This document shows, in pieces, positions 14,685-24,304 of a stretch of DNA of 32,473 bases. The DNA is from REEB76 sp049698775 (lineage in GTDB: Bacteria > Pseudomonadota > Gammaproteobacteria > Natronospirales > REEB76). Location: the NCBI GenBank assembly GCA_049698775.1, contig JBAVYM010000008.1:1-32473 (forward strand), read 5' to 3'. The position numbers and the translations under genes are program-made. The notes under the pieces were generated by a model. The model worked only from the letters and a program-made list of their open reading frames with translations. It did no database searches and was not told the origin of the DNA. Each line of letters opens with the position of its first letter. Positions within the stretch are counted from its first letter, which is position 1.

Positions 14685-15555
14685 TCTCTTTCGGCAACGG
14701 CTGGCGCGTGAGCATGGCGAGCAGCGAAGCCAATTTGTCGCGCATCTCGCGGCGGTCCACGATCATGTCAAGCGCGCCGTGTTCCAGCAGGAATTCGCTG
14801 CGCTGGAAACCTTCCGGCAAGGTTTCGCGCACGGTTTGCTCAATGACGCGCGGACCGGCAAAACCGATGAGCGCCTTGGGTTCGGCCATGTTCACATCGC
14901 CCAGCATGGCGAGCGACGCGGACACACCGCCGGTGGTGGGATCGGTCATCACCGAAATGAAAGGAATGCCTTTGTCAGCCAGTCGCGCCAACGCGGCGCT
15001 GGTCTTGGCCATTTGCATGAGCGAGATCAGCGCTTCCTGCATGCGTGCGCCGCCACTGGCGGAGAAATTGATCAGCGGCGCGTTTTCCTCAATGGCGGCG
15101 TCCACCGCGCGCACGAAGCGCTCGCCAACCACGGCACCCATGGAACCGCCCATGAACTTGAATTCGAAGACACACACCACCACGCGCAAACCCTTGAGCC
15201 GGCCTTTCATGGCTACCAGCGCATCTTTCTCTCCGGTAGCTTTCTGGGCCAGCATCAGGCGATCTTTGTATTTCTTGCTATCGCGGAAACGCAGGATGTC
15301 CACCGGTTCCACGCTGGCGCCGATTTCCACGCCGGAACCCGGATCCAGAAACATGTCCAGCCGCTGGCGCGCGGTCAGCCGCATGTGATGGCCGCATTTG
15401 GGGCACACGAACAGGTTGCGTTCCAATTCGGCGCGGTAGAGCACGGAGTTGCACTCCTCGCACTTGCTCCACAGACCTTCCGGAATGCCGCGGCGCGCAG
15501 GACGCGGCTCCTCGGTGTTGATGTGTGATGGAACGAACTTCTTGAACCAGTTCAT
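14674..15555 (-). CDS. accD: Acetyl-CoA carboxylase carboxyltransferase beta subunit
   Basis: AccD and AccA form the carboxyltransferase that moves CO2 from biotin carboxyl carrier protein to acetyl-CoA, giving malonyl-CoA for fatty acid synthesis. The 293-residue protein has the four-Cys zinc ribbon (Cys32, Cys35, Cys51, Cys54) and the crotonase-like core with SASGGARMQEAL and DPTTGGVSASLAMLGD. Length fits the family. It is separated from trpA by a repeat-filled 269-bp gap, so it may have its own promoter. Confidence 0.97.
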   Translation of the reverse strand: MNWFKKFVPSHINTEEPRPARRGIPEGLWSKCEECNSVLYRAELERNLFVCPKCGHHMRLTARQRLDMFLDPGSGVEIGASVEPVDILRFRDSKKYKDRLMLAQKATGEKDALVAMKGRLKGLRVVVCVFEFKFMGGSMGAVVGERFVRAVDAAIEENAPLINFSASGGARMQEALISLMQMAKTSAALARLADKGIPFISVMTDPTTGGVSASLAMLGDVNMAEPKALIGFAGPRVIEQTVRETLPEGFQRSEFLLEHGALDMIVDRREMRDKLASLLAMLTRQPLPKESEG

Positions 15556-15644
15556 GAATCACCGCCAGGTTCCAGACTAAACAACCCGCGCGTGCAAGGC
15601 GAGGGGTTTGCGGGCGGTCGGCTGGAAGCCGACTTGAATTCTTT

Positions 15645-15733
15645 CCCACTCCCGCTGGCGGGAGAGGGCGGCGGTGAGGGTGGGTTGATATACCACCCCT
15701 CACCCTACCCTCTCCCCTCACGGGGCGAGGGGC
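15645..15733. repeat. CCCTCACCC/CTCTCCC-type dispersed palindromic repeat
   Basis: The stretch contains CTCCCGCTGGCGGGAG, then GGTGAGGGTGG and CCACCCCTCACC flanking GTTGATATA, then CCCTCTCCCCTCACGGGGCG. This is the well-known intergenic repeat type of proteobacteria built from CCCTCACCC and CCCTCTCCC blocks. It would fold strongly in RNA and may end or attenuate transcription between trpA and accD. A smaller hairpin GTCGGCT-GGA-AGCCGAC precedes it. Confidence 0.7.
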
Positions 15734-15824
15734 CGGACTTGTATCTGCTCGCTCAGACACTGCGTCGAACTTACTTCGCCTGAAGGCGATGGATTTCCAC
15801 CATCCCCGACAGAAGCATTAACCG

Positions 15825-16637
15825 TTACGCCCGCGCCGCATCCATGGCCTGCCGCAATTCGCGCACAAACCCACGCACCTGCGTGAATGGCGCCTGACTT
15901 CCTGTCTTTGGCTCGCCAAGGCGGCTGATGATGGCGCTGCCGACCACCACGGCGTCCGCGAGGCCCGCGAGTTGCGCGGCGGTGTGCGCATCGCGCACGC
16001 CGAACCCAACACCGATCGGCAACCGCGTTTCCAAGCGTGCGGCCGCAATACCCTGCTGTATGCTCGGCAGGTCCAGATTGGGCGCGCCAGTCACTCCCTT
16101 GAGCGACACATAATAAACGAATCCGGAAGCGGCGTTGCAAATGCGCTTGAGGCGCGCGCCGCCGGTGGTCGGCGCCAGCAGGAAGATCGGATCGAGTCGT
16201 TTGGCTCGCAACAGGCCAGCCAGCGGCTCGGCCTCTTCCGGCGGCATGTCCACCGTGAGCACGCCATCCACCCCGGCGTCCGCGGCGGCTTGCGCGAAGG
16301 CTTCAACGCCGTAGGCTTGCATGGGATTCAGATAGCCCATCAACACCACGGGAGTGCGTGCATCGCTCGCGCGAAATTCACGCACCATGCCGAGCACGTC
16401 CGCGAGTGTGGTGCCGTGTTTGAGCGCGCGTTCGCAAGCCTGCTGGATCACCGGACCGTCCGCGGTGGGGTCTGAAAACGGCACGCCCAGCTCCAGCACA
16501 TCGGCGCCGGCTTCCACCAGCGTGCGCAGCAGAGGCACGCTCGCCGATTTGTCCGGATCGCCCGCGGTGACGTAAGTCACCAGCGCCGTGCGGCGTTCGT
16601 GTTTGAGTTCCGCGAAACGCGGCGCCAGGCGGCTCAC
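15825..16637 (-). CDS. trpA: Tryptophan synthase alpha subunit
   Basis: TrpA cleaves indole-3-glycerol phosphate to indole, which is channelled to TrpB. The 270-residue TIM barrel has catalytic Glu49 and Asp60 at the standard positions, with LELGVPFSDPTADG, VLMGYLNP and GVGFGVRDA as family signatures. Its ATG overlaps the trpB stop by 4 bp, consistent with translational coupling and equal subunit supply. Confidence 0.97.
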   Translation of the reverse strand: MSRLAPRFAELKHERRTALVTYVTAGDPDKSASVPLLRTLVEAGADVLELGVPFSDPTADGPVIQQACERALKHGTTLADVLGMVREFRASDARTPVVLMGYLNPMQAYGVEAFAQAAADAGVDGVLTVDMPPEEAEPLAGLLRAKRLDPIFLLAPTTGGARLKRICNAASGFVYYVSLKGVTGAPNLDLPSIQQGIAAARLETRLPIGVGFGVRDAHTAAQLAGLADAVVVGSAIISRLGEPKTGSQAPFTQVRGFVRELRQAMDAARA

Positions 16638-17839
16638 AGTTCGATGCCTTCGCGCGTCGCCACCGTGTGAATATCCTTGTCACCACGGCCGGACAAATTC
16701 ACGATGATGATTTCCTCCGGCCGCATTTGCGGCGCCAGTTTCATGGCGTAGGCAATCGCATGACTCGATTCCAGCGCCGGCATGATGCCTTCACTGCGGG
16801 TCAGCGCATGAAATGCCCGCAGGGCTTCGTCGTCCGTGATGGTGTCGTAGCGCACACGGCCGATGTCCTTCAGCCAGGCGTGTTCCGGACCGACGCCGGG
16901 ATAATCGAGTCCGGCCGAGATGGAATGGGTTTCGCGAATCTGACCCGCGTCGTCTTCCAATAAATAAGTGCGATTGCCGTGCAACACTCCGGATCGGCCT
17001 GCGGTGAGCGAAGCCGCATGTTTGCCGCTTGGCACACCCTCGCCGCCCGCCTCCACGCCGTACAGTTGCACCTTGTCGTCGAGAAACGCATGAAACAGCC
17101 CGATGGCGTTGGAACCACCGCCCACGCAGGCGATGAGCGCCTCCGGCAATCGGCCTTCAGCAGACAGAATCTGGCCACGGGTTTCCTCGCCGATGCAGGC
17201 GTGAAAATCCCGCACCATCATGGGATAGGGATGCGGACCGGCTACAGTACCGATGATATAAAAGGTATTGTCCACGCTCGATACCCAATCGCGCATAGCT
17301 TCGTTCAGCGCATCCTTGAGTGTGCGCGAGCCGGAGGTAACCGGAACCACGGTTGCGCCCAACAGTTTCATTCGATACACGTTGATGGCCTGCCGCTGGA
17401 TGTCCTCGGCGCCCATGTACACCACGCATTCAAAACCAAAACGTGCGGCCACGGTGGCGGTGGCCACACCGTGCTGACCGGCGCCGGTTTCGGCGATGAG
17501 CCGCGTCTTGCCCATGCGGCGGGCCAGCAGCGCCTGACCCAGGGCGTTGTTGATCTTGTGCGCGCCGGTGTGATTCAGGTCCTCGCGCTTGAGATAGATA
17601 CGCGCGCCTCCGCAGTGCTCGCTCAGGCGCCTGGCGAGATACAAGGGCGAAGGCCGGCCCACGAAATCCCGCAGATCGCGTTTCAGCTCCGCCTGGAAAT
17701 CGGGGTCACGCCGGTATTGCTCATAGGCAGCGCCCAATTCTTCCACCGGACCCATGAGCGTTTCCGCCACGAAACGCCCGCCGTAGGGGCCGAAATGGCC
17801 ATCCCGGTCGGGAAGATGGCGCAGCGATTCGCTGGACAT
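16634..17839 (-). CDS. trpB: Tryptophan synthase beta subunit
   Basis: TrpB is the PLP enzyme joining indole and serine to make tryptophan in the alpha2beta2 complex. The 401-residue protein has the PLP lysine in NHTGAHKINNALGQ (Lys95), the phosphate-binding loop GGGSNAIG and a C-terminal SGRGDKD. I prefer the ATG at 17839, 10 bp after the trpF stop. A GTG at 17866, preceded by GAGGTG and overlapping trpF, is an alternative adding nine residues. Confidence 0.96.
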   Translation of the reverse strand: MSSESLRHLPDRDGHFGPYGGRFVAETLMGPVEELGAAYEQYRRDPDFQAELKRDLRDFVGRPSPLYLARRLSEHCGGARIYLKREDLNHTGAHKINNALGQALLARRMGKTRLIAETGAGQHGVATATVAARFGFECVVYMGAEDIQRQAINVYRMKLLGATVVPVTSGSRTLKDALNEAMRDWVSSVDNTFYIIGTVAGPHPYPMMVRDFHACIGEETRGQILSAEGRLPEALIACVGGGSNAIGLFHAFLDDKVQLYGVEAGGEGVPSGKHAASLTAGRSGVLHGNRTYLLEDDAGQIRETHSISAGLDYPGVGPEHAWLKDIGRVRYDTITDDEALRAFHALTRSEGIMPALESSHAIAYAMKLAPQMRPEEIIIVNLSGRGDKDIHTVATREGIEL

Positions 17840-17849
17840 GGGTTTTTCT

Positions 17850-18476
17850 TCAAGCGGTCGCGACACGATTCACCTCACGAACAAACTCGCTCATTTTGGC
17901 CGGATCCTTGATGCCCGGCGCGGTTTCCACGCCGCTGGATACATCCACGCCATACGGACGCACAATGCGGATGGCGGCGGCGACATTATCCGCGCGCAGA
18001 CCGCCGGCGAGAATCATCGGCGGTTGCCTCAGATGCGGCACACCGGACCAGGCGAAGGTCACGCCGGTGCCGCCCTTGCGGCCGCTGGCGTGGCTGTCCA
18101 GCAACAACGCGGCCGCGTCGTCATAACGGCGCGCATAGTCCGCCAGGTCCGCGCCACCGCCCATGGGTACGGCCTTGATATAAGGACGCGCGAACGCCCG
18201 GCAGAATTCCGGCGCTTCCTCGCCATGAAACTGCAATAGATCCACGCGCACACTGTTAAGCACCCGCTGCACCTCGTCGCGCACCGGATTCAGGAACAAG
18301 CCGGTCACGGTGATAAACGCCGGCGCGGCATCGGCCAACACCCGGGCCTGTTCCAGACCCACGCAGCGGGAGCTTTTCGCGTAAAACACCAAGCCTACCG
18401 CATCCACGCCGAGCTGCGCGGCGGTTTCGACATCTTCGCGGCGCGTCATGCCGCAAATTTTGATTCGTACCCGCAC
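17850..18476 (-). CDS. trpF: Phosphoribosylanthranilate isomerase
   Basis: TrpF converts phosphoribosylanthranilate to CdRP in tryptophan synthesis. The 208-residue TIM barrel begins VRVRIKICGMTR with the catalytic Cys8; the catalytic Asp is in LLLDSHASG, followed by the glycine-rich phosphate site GGTGVTF and ILAGGL. The GTG at 18476 gives the family length; a longer in-frame extension would overlap truA and is not conserved-looking. trpF-trpB-trpA stay together, without trpE, G, D or C in this window. Confidence 0.94.
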   Translation of the reverse strand: MRVRIKICGMTRREDVETAAQLGVDAVGLVFYAKSSRCVGLEQARVLADAAPAFITVTGLFLNPVRDEVQRVLNSVRVDLLQFHGEEAPEFCRAFARPYIKAVPMGGGADLADYARRYDDAAALLLDSHASGRKGGTGVTFAWSGVPHLRQPPMILAGGLRADNVAAAIRIVRPYGVDVSSGVETAPGIKDPAKMSEFVREVNRVATA

Positions 18477-18501
18477 CGGAAGTTCGCCTGATGAAACAAA
18501 T

Positions 18502-19299
18502 TCAAAGCGTAACAGAAAGACCGTCAAACAATACGGCTTCCGGCAAGGGAACGTCATAGGCCGGCGGATACAGCACGGCCGTGAAACACAAACCTTGCGG
18601 TGCTGCGGTAGTGCCGCCCAAGGTGCGATCGCGACCTTCCAATACCTGCCGGGCCCAATCAGGGTCGCGTTTACCCGCACCGATGGCAATCAATGCACCC
18701 GCGATATTGCGCACCATGTGATGCAAGAACCCGTTGGCCACCACGTCAATCAGCACGCGTTCGCCTTGGCGATGTACTTCCAGCCGGTGGATGGTCCGCA
18801 CCGGCGAACGCGCCTGGCATTCCACGGCGCGGAACGCGGAGAAATCATGCTCGCCCAGTAAATGCACTGTCGCCGCTTGCATGCGCGCCACATCCAGCGG
18901 TTGGTGTATCCAGGTGGCCTGCGCGCGCGCTACGGCGGGACGGGTCAGGCGATTCAGGATCGTGTAGCGATACTGGCGCGCGCGCGCGCGAAAACGCGCG
19001 TGAAATTCCTCCGGTACTTCCCGGATCCAATTTGCGGCCACGTCTGCCGGTAGATTGGAGTTCAGCCCCAACAGCCAGCCGCGCGAATTGCGGATCGCAT
19101 GCGTGTCAAAATGCAGCACTTGGCCGGTAGCATGTACACCTGCATCCGTGCGCCCGGCGCAGGTGACTTCCACGGGATGATCGGCCACTTTGGCAAGCGC
19201 TTGCTCGACGCAGCCCTGCACTGTGCGCCCCGCATGGGATTGGCGTTGCCAACCCATGAAATCGGTGCCGTCGTATTCCAGACCGAGTGCCAAACGCAT
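18502..19299 (-). CDS. truA: tRNA pseudouridine synthase A
   Basis: TruA makes pseudouridine at positions 38-40 of many tRNAs. The 265-residue protein has the catalytic Asp52 in CAGRTDAGVHATGQV, the N-terminal EYDGTDFMGWQRQ and the C-terminal half signature FLHHMVRNIAGAL. It lies 25 bp upstream of trpF, the usual gammaproteobacterial fimV-truA-trpF order. Confidence 0.97.
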   Translation of the reverse strand: MRLALGLEYDGTDFMGWQRQSHAGRTVQGCVEQALAKVADHPVEVTCAGRTDAGVHATGQVLHFDTHAIRNSRGWLLGLNSNLPADVAANWIREVPEEFHARFRARARQYRYTILNRLTRPAVARAQATWIHQPLDVARMQAATVHLLGEHDFSAFRAVECQARSPVRTIHRLEVHRQGERVLIDVVANGFLHHMVRNIAGALIAIGAGKRDPDWARQVLEGRDRTLGGTTAAPQGLCFTAVLYPPAYDVPLPEAVLFDGLSVTL

Positions 19300-19552
19300 C
19301 GTCAGCCTGCGTTACGATGAATGCGTAACAATAGAATGGGTACTACGCTTGCGGGCATTGCGACGCGGTTATGAGTGGCGGCAGGATGATACGCGCGGCA
19401 GTACATGGAATTTTTCAATCTGAAACCTGGTCGGCGCCGCAACGCTTGAATGGGCTTCAGCCCGCCCATGTATCACATGGCTGCGTCAGTCACCGGCGGT
19501 ATTGAAAAATATTGAAACTGATTCTTCGCCGGCTGCTCAATTCACCGGCTGA

Positions 19553-22027
19553 TCAGGCAAGCTGCTGCATCAATTTCTGAGCTTCCTTCTTCTGCTGGCT
19601 GTCGCCTTCCGCGACTACTTCCTCGAGGATGTTCTTGGCGCCGTCCGCGTCGCCCATGTCTATATAGGCGCGCGCCAGATCCAGCTTGGTGCCGATTTCG
19701 TTGAGGCCGGTGGTTTCCTCGCCGGTGCCCGCGCCAGCCCCGGTACCGGTGCCAATGCTGGTACTGACCGTATCCGCATCGGCGGCCAGTGACAGTGCCG
19801 CACCGCTGCGTGTGCCCTCATCCTGGGGCGGCACGTTGGTATTCACGAAATCCGACAGCTCCTTGAGCGCCTTGTCGAATTCCACTTGCGAATCGGTGCC
19901 GAAATCCGCGGTTACCGTGGTGACCCCGACCTTGCCGGCTTTTTTCCTGGCGTCAACGGAACCCGCGGCTTGTCCGGCGCCTCCAGCAGTTCTTGCACCG
20001 GCCTTGCCCTTCGCCGCAGTGGGTTCAATATCCGGCAAGGAGAAATCCACCGTGTGACTGTCGGCTACCGGAGTTGCCCCACGCGCCTCGGGCAATGTTA
20101 CCGGGCGTATGCCTGCAAATGCTCCGGCCAGCGGATCCAGATCGGTATGCACGGCCGTGCCGGTGCCACCGCTTTCAAGCGGGATATCCACGCTCGCGCC
20201 AGCGGCGGCGCCATTGCCCGCAAACAGGGGTTCATCGGCGGCCACTTGACGGCCCATGATGGCGATGTTTTCCCAATCCTTGTCCGGTTGTGCGCCCATT
20301 TCCTGACGCAGTCCGCGCGCGGTTTCCACGAAGTTGGCGCGGTCGCCGGCGGTGAAATACACTTCCAGAAGTTTCTTCTTGAGATCACGCCGGCCGGGAT
20401 CCTGCGCCAGTGCTTTCTTGAGTACATCCGCCGCTTGGTCGTAAAGGCCATACGCCATATGGAAATCGGCTTCCGCCATGGGGTCGGCTTCATCCAGTTT
20501 GAGGCTGGTAGTCGTACCGAGCGCAGCCACGCCGGTGGCCGCAGCCGCACCAGCGACCTGTCCTGCTTTTGCGCGTGTGCCCGGAGCCCCGGTCGTGGTC
20601 ACATCCTGCAAACCGGCTTTCTCTTCTTTTTCCCAGTCAGTGGTATCCGCGGGCGGCGGCTTGATTTTGCTTCTTATGGGTTTGCCGCTGACGGAAGCCG
20701 AACCGCGCCTCTTTTTCATGATGATGCCGATGATGATCAGCACGATCACGATGATGATGAGGATAATGATGTACGGATTGAGCAGCGAACTCAGCAGGCC
20801 GCCCGACTCCGCTGGTTGTACCTGAGCCGGCGCGGTGAATTTTTTGGGCAAAGGTTTGGTGACGGTCGGCTTCTCGGGCACGAGCGGTGTGGTTTTGGCT
20901 TTGGCCGCCTGCTGATTTTCCTTGCCGGCCTGACTCTGTACCGCAGCCAGACTGTTGCTCGCCACGCTAATGGGCGCCTTGGCCGCGCTGGCGGCCGGTG
21001 CGGCAGCCGTCGCCATGCCGCCGCCGTTCGCGCCGGCAAGCTTGGTTGTGTTGTCCGCGGCATTGCTACCCACGCCGGTTCCCGGCAGCGGGTTCTCGGC
21101 GGTCTGGGCCGGCGACGATGGCGCCACCAATTGCAGCGAAGGTTGTTCCGCCGTGGCCGCCGCCGTGCGCGTGGTGGCGAGGCCGCGACTGCTGCGCCAC
21201 TCGGCGATCTGAGTGCGCACTTCGGAATTTGCTTCAGCGACCTTCACCGCCTGGATATCGTCGGCGGTGGGAATCCGCAGCACATAACCCGCCTTCATGA
21301 GATTGATGTTGCGCATGAAGACTTCGGGATTGGCGCGGTAAATAGCGATCATCATCTGGTTCAACGTCACGCCCTGTGGATGCAAGCGCAGGGCGATTTC
21401 CGAAAGTGTCTCACCGCGGTGAATGGGTCCGTAATTACCGCCCAGTGAAGTGTTACTCGCAGAGATGACTGGAGCCGACGTCGGAGCGACTGCTTGTGGC
21501 GGCGTCACTGGTGTTGGCGCGGGAGCCGCGGGTTGGGGAGTTGGAGTAGTTGAAGACGCAGCAGCACCCACAGGCGCCGCCGTCGCAGGTTGCGCGGCGG
21601 CAGGTGCGGGTGCGGCCTGGGTGGTGCTCTCGAAATTCGGTGGGTTCAGGAAAACGGTGTATTCGCGAATCAGTTCGCCGCTGTCCCAGGTGGCGTCCAG
21701 CAATACGTCCATGAACGGTTCGCGAAACGCTTTGCTGGTGCTGATGTGCACGCTGGCGGCGCCGTTGGCGCCTTGCACCACCTGGAACTGCAACTGGTTC
21801 AAGCTGTCGGCCATGGGAATGCCAGCCTGCTGAAACTGCTGGGTACTCGCCAGTTTCACGTGCAAGCTGCCGATCTCATCGGCGGTGGCGCCCACAATCG
21901 GAATATCCGCACTCAAGGGTTGATTCAGCGTGGAATTGAGTTTGATTTCGCCCAGACCCAGCGCATTTGCCGCCAGCGGCAGTGCCGCGAGCGCCAAGGC
22001 CAAGACAAACGCAAGCTTCTTGCTCAT
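19553..22027 (-). CDS. fimV: FimV/HubP-like polar organiser protein
   Basis: The 824-residue protein has a signal peptide (about 1-22), the FimV N-terminal domain, a Pro/Ala linker, a LysM-like peptidoglycan-binding region (about 200-250), one very hydrophobic transmembrane helix (about 415-437, with IIVIVLIIIGII) and a long acidic cytoplasmic part. That part contains TPR-like repeats (about 500-580) and ends in the conserved FimV C-terminal domain with DLARAYIDMGDADGAKNIL. In relatives FimV/HubP gathers polar proteins and supports type IV pili. It sits between asd and truA as expected. Confidence 0.95.
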   Translation of the reverse strand: MSKKLAFVLALALAALPLAANALGLGEIKLNSTLNQPLSADIPIVGATADEIGSLHVKLASTQQFQQAGIPMADSLNQLQFQVVQGANGAASVHISTSKAFREPFMDVLLDATWDSGELIREYTVFLNPPNFESTTQAAPAPAAAQPATAAPVGAAASSTTPTPQPAAPAPTPVTPPQAVAPTSAPVISASNTSLGGNYGPIHRGETLSEIALRLHPQGVTLNQMMIAIYRANPEVFMRNINLMKAGYVLRIPTADDIQAVKVAEANSEVRTQIAEWRSSRGLATTRTAAATAEQPSLQLVAPSSPAQTAENPLPGTGVGSNAADNTTKLAGANGGGMATAAAPAASAAKAPISVASNSLAAVQSQAGKENQQAAKAKTTPLVPEKPTVTKPLPKKFTAPAQVQPAESGGLLSSLLNPYIIILIIIVIVLIIIGIIMKKRRGSASVSGKPIRSKIKPPPADTTDWEKEEKAGLQDVTTTGAPGTRAKAGQVAGAAAATGVAALGTTTSLKLDEADPMAEADFHMAYGLYDQAADVLKKALAQDPGRRDLKKKLLEVYFTAGDRANFVETARGLRQEMGAQPDKDWENIAIMGRQVAADEPLFAGNGAAAGASVDIPLESGGTGTAVHTDLDPLAGAFAGIRPVTLPEARGATPVADSHTVDFSLPDIEPTAAKGKAGARTAGGAGQAAGSVDARKKAGKVGVTTVTADFGTDSQVEFDKALKELSDFVNTNVPPQDEGTRSGAALSLAADADTVSTSIGTGTGAGAGTGEETTGLNEIGTKLDLARAYIDMGDADGAKNILEEVVAEGDSQQKKEAQKLMQQLA

Positions 22028-22057
22028 GGTCTCTCCCCAACCTGCCCGCTGCTGCCG

Positions 22058-22072
22058 GACCCTGAGAGGGTC
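22058..22072 (-). other. Small hairpin in the fimV leader
   Basis: GACCCT-GAG-AGGGTC forms a 6-bp stem with 3-nt loop about 30 bp before the fimV start. No poly-T follows, so it is not a clear terminator. It may affect message folding or stability. Confidence 0.3.
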
Positions 22073-22137
22073 ACCGGGAACGGCGGCATGCCATTTACAG
22101 CTCAGAATGCTCTTTACAAAACTGGGCTAACTATAGC

Positions 22138-23160
22138 TTATAAATAGCTTTTCACCAATAACTCGGCTATCTGGATGGCATTGAGGGCGGCCCCCTTGCG
22201 GATATTGTCCGACACCACCCACAGGTCCAAACCACGCGGGTGGGAAAGGTCCTCCCGGATACGACCCACAAACACCGCGTCCCGGCTGGCGGCCTCGGTC
22301 ACGGCCGTGGGATAGCCTCCCGCCCGGCGCTGGTCCAACACCTCCACCCCTGGCGCGTTCTCCAGCAGGGTACGGGCCTGTGCCGCGGTAATCTTGTCGC
22401 GGGTCTCGATGTGCAGTGCTTCGGAATGGCTATAGAACACCGGCACCCGCACCGCCGTGGCGTTCACCCGGATGGACTCGTCGCCCAGGATTTTGCGGGT
22501 CTCCCACAGCATTTTCATCTCCTCCCGGGTGTAGCCGTTGTCCTGAAATTCATCAATCTGCGGCAGCACATTGAAGGCGATCTGCTTGGGAAACTTGCCG
22601 CCCTGTTCCAGCGGCTGGCCGTTCAGAAGCCGGGCCGTCTGCGCCGCCAATTCCTTGATGGCACGGCTGCCGGCACCGGACACCGACTGGTAGGTGGCCA
22701 CGTTGATGCGCTCGATGCCGACGGCGTCATAGATGGGCTTGAGCGCCACCACCATCTGGATGGTGGAGCAGTTGGGATTGGCGACGATACCGCGGTTCTT
22801 GTATTGCGCGACCGCGTCCGGGTTCACCTCCGGCACCACCAGCGGGATGTCCGGTTCGTAGCGAAAGCGCGAGGTGTTGTCTATCACCACGCAACCGGCC
22901 GCCGCGGCTTGGGGTGCATATTCCCCGGAGACCTTCGAACCCGGCGAGAACAGACCGATCTGGACTTTGGAAAAATCAAACTTGGCCAAGTCTTCGACTT
23001 TTAACTGCGTGCCATTGAATTCCACGCGCTTGCCCGCCGAGCGTGCGCTCGCCAGTGCATATACCCTGCCCACCGGAAATTTACGCTCCACCAGAATTTC
23101 CAGCATCGCAGTACCCACAGCACCTGTGGCACCCACCACAGCCACATCAAAGGTTTTCAC
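22138..23160 (-). CDS. asd: Aspartate-semialdehyde dehydrogenase
   Basis: Asd reduces aspartyl phosphate to aspartate semialdehyde, the branch point to lysine/diaminopimelate, methionine and threonine. The 340-residue protein has the NADP loop VVGATGAVGTAM (residues 8-19), catalytic Cys131 in ANPNCSTIQ and the conserved His region FYSHSEALHIE. I chose the GTG at 23160, which matches the family N-terminus and has GGAG nearby; an upstream in-frame extension runs into aroC and is not family-like. fimV follows after 110 bp. Confidence 0.95.
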   Translation of the reverse strand: MKTFDVAVVGATGAVGTAMLEILVERKFPVGRVYALASARSAGKRVEFNGTQLKVEDLAKFDFSKVQIGLFSPGSKVSGEYAPQAAAAGCVVIDNTSRFRYEPDIPLVVPEVNPDAVAQYKNRGIVANPNCSTIQMVVALKPIYDAVGIERINVATYQSVSGAGSRAIKELAAQTARLLNGQPLEQGGKFPKQIAFNVLPQIDEFQDNGYTREEMKMLWETRKILGDESIRVNATAVRVPVFYSHSEALHIETRDKITAAQARTLLENAPGVEVLDQRRAGGYPTAVTEAASRDAVFVGRIREDLSHPRGLDLWVVSDNIRKGAALNAIQIAELLVKSYL

Positions 23161-23203
23161 GGTCGCTCCGGAAAAATGTTCAGAAAGATTCGCGCGGTTG
23201 ATT

Positions 23204-24304
23204 CTAGCGTGTTTTTGCTGGAATCGGTTTGAGCGGCGACACGACTTCAGCATTCTGTCCCCGATGCCTGAGCGCATGATCCATGAGCACCAGTGCCAGC
23301 ATGGCCTCGGCGATGGGCGTGGCGCGAATGCCGACGCAGGGATCGTGCCGACCGTGCACGCTGATTTCCGTTGCCGCACCCCGTATATCAATGGTGCGCG
23401 CGCTGAGCCGGATACTGGATGCGGGTTTGAGGGCGAGGCTCACTAAAATATCTTGTCCGGTGGAGATGCCGCCCAAGATGCCGCCGGCATTGTTGGAGAG
23501 AAATCCCTGCGGCGTCATCTGGTCGCGGTGTTCGCTGCCCTTCTGGGTCACGGCCGCGAACCCCGCGCCGATCTCCACGCCTTTCACCGCGTTGATGCCC
23601 ATCATGGCGTCGGCGATGTCCGCGTCCAGCTTGTCAAACACCGGCTCGCCCCAGCCTGGCGGTGCGCCCTGCGCCATGACCGTGATGCGCGCGCCGATGG
23701 AATCACCGGACTTGCGCAAGGCATCCATATAATTTTCAAGCTCGGGAATGCGTGCGGGATCGGCGCAGAAGAACGGATTGCCGCCCACCGCGTCCAGATC
23801 CTTCACTGCCAGCACCAGCGGCCCGAGCTGTGCCAGCCAGCCGCGAATCGTCATGTGGTAATGCTCTTTCAGGTATTTACGGGCAATAGCGCCCGCCGCC
23901 ACGCGCATCACCGTTTCGCGCGCCGAAGCACGCCCGCCGCCACGGTAATCGCGGCGGCCGTACTTCATTAAATAGGTGTAGTCCGCATGGCCGGGCCGGA
24001 ATTTGCCCTGGATGGCCTCGTAGTCCTTCGGCTTCTGGTCGGTATTCCTTATAAGGAGTCCGATGGAGGTGCCGGTGGTTTTGCCCTCGAACACGCCCGA
24101 GAGGATTTCCACCTGATCCGCTTCGTGACGCTGGGAAGTATGGCGCGACGTGCCGGAGCGGCGCCGGTCCACCTCGTGCTGGATATCGGCGGCGCTCAAT
24201 TCCAGGCCGGGTGGACAGCCATCCACGATGCAGCCCAGCGCCGGCCCGTGACTCTCGCCGAAGCTGGTAACAGTGAAAAGTTTTCCGAAGGCATTACCGG
24301 ACAT
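23204..24304 (-). CDS. aroC: Chorismate synthase
   Basis: AroC makes chorismate from EPSP using reduced FMN, the last step of the shikimate pathway. The 366-residue protein starts MSGNAFGKLFTVTSFGESHG and contains the signatures GRRDYRGGGRASARET and the C-terminal RHDPCVGIRA. The ATG at 24304 gives the family start and overlaps the prmB end by 11 bp, so the two are probably co-translated. asd begins 43 bp downstream. Confidence 0.97.
   Translation of the reverse strand: MSGNAFGKLFTVTSFGESHGPALGCIVDGCPPGLELSAADIQHEVDRRRSGTSRHTSQRHEADQVEILSGVFEGKTTGTSIGLLIRNTDQKPKDYEAIQGKFRPGHADYTYLMKYGRRDYRGGGRASARETVMRVAAGAIARKYLKEHYHMTIRGWLAQLGPLVLAVKDLDAVGGNPFFCADPARIPELENYMDALRKSGDSIGARITVMAQGAPPGWGEPVFDKLDADIADAMMGINAVKGVEIGAGFAAVTQKGSEHRDQMTPQGFLSNNAGGILGGISTGQDILVSLALKPASSIRLSARTIDIRGAATEISVHGRHDPCVGIRATPIAEAMLALVLMDHALRHRGQNAEVVSPLKPIPAKTR

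Noticed and set aside
15556..15824. Attenuator for trpBA between accD and trpA
   Set aside because: The hairpins lie downstream of trpA, no Trp-rich leader peptide is visible, and the sequence is a common dispersed repeat.
15885..15910. GACTTCCTGTC in trpA as another module copy
   Set aside because: It lies in coding sequence and lacks the flanking stems of the module.
19886..21448. 520-codon open frame opposite fimV
   Set aside because: It is an antisense shadow of a GC-rich, Ala-rich gene. It shows no domain and only low-complexity Arg/Gly runs.
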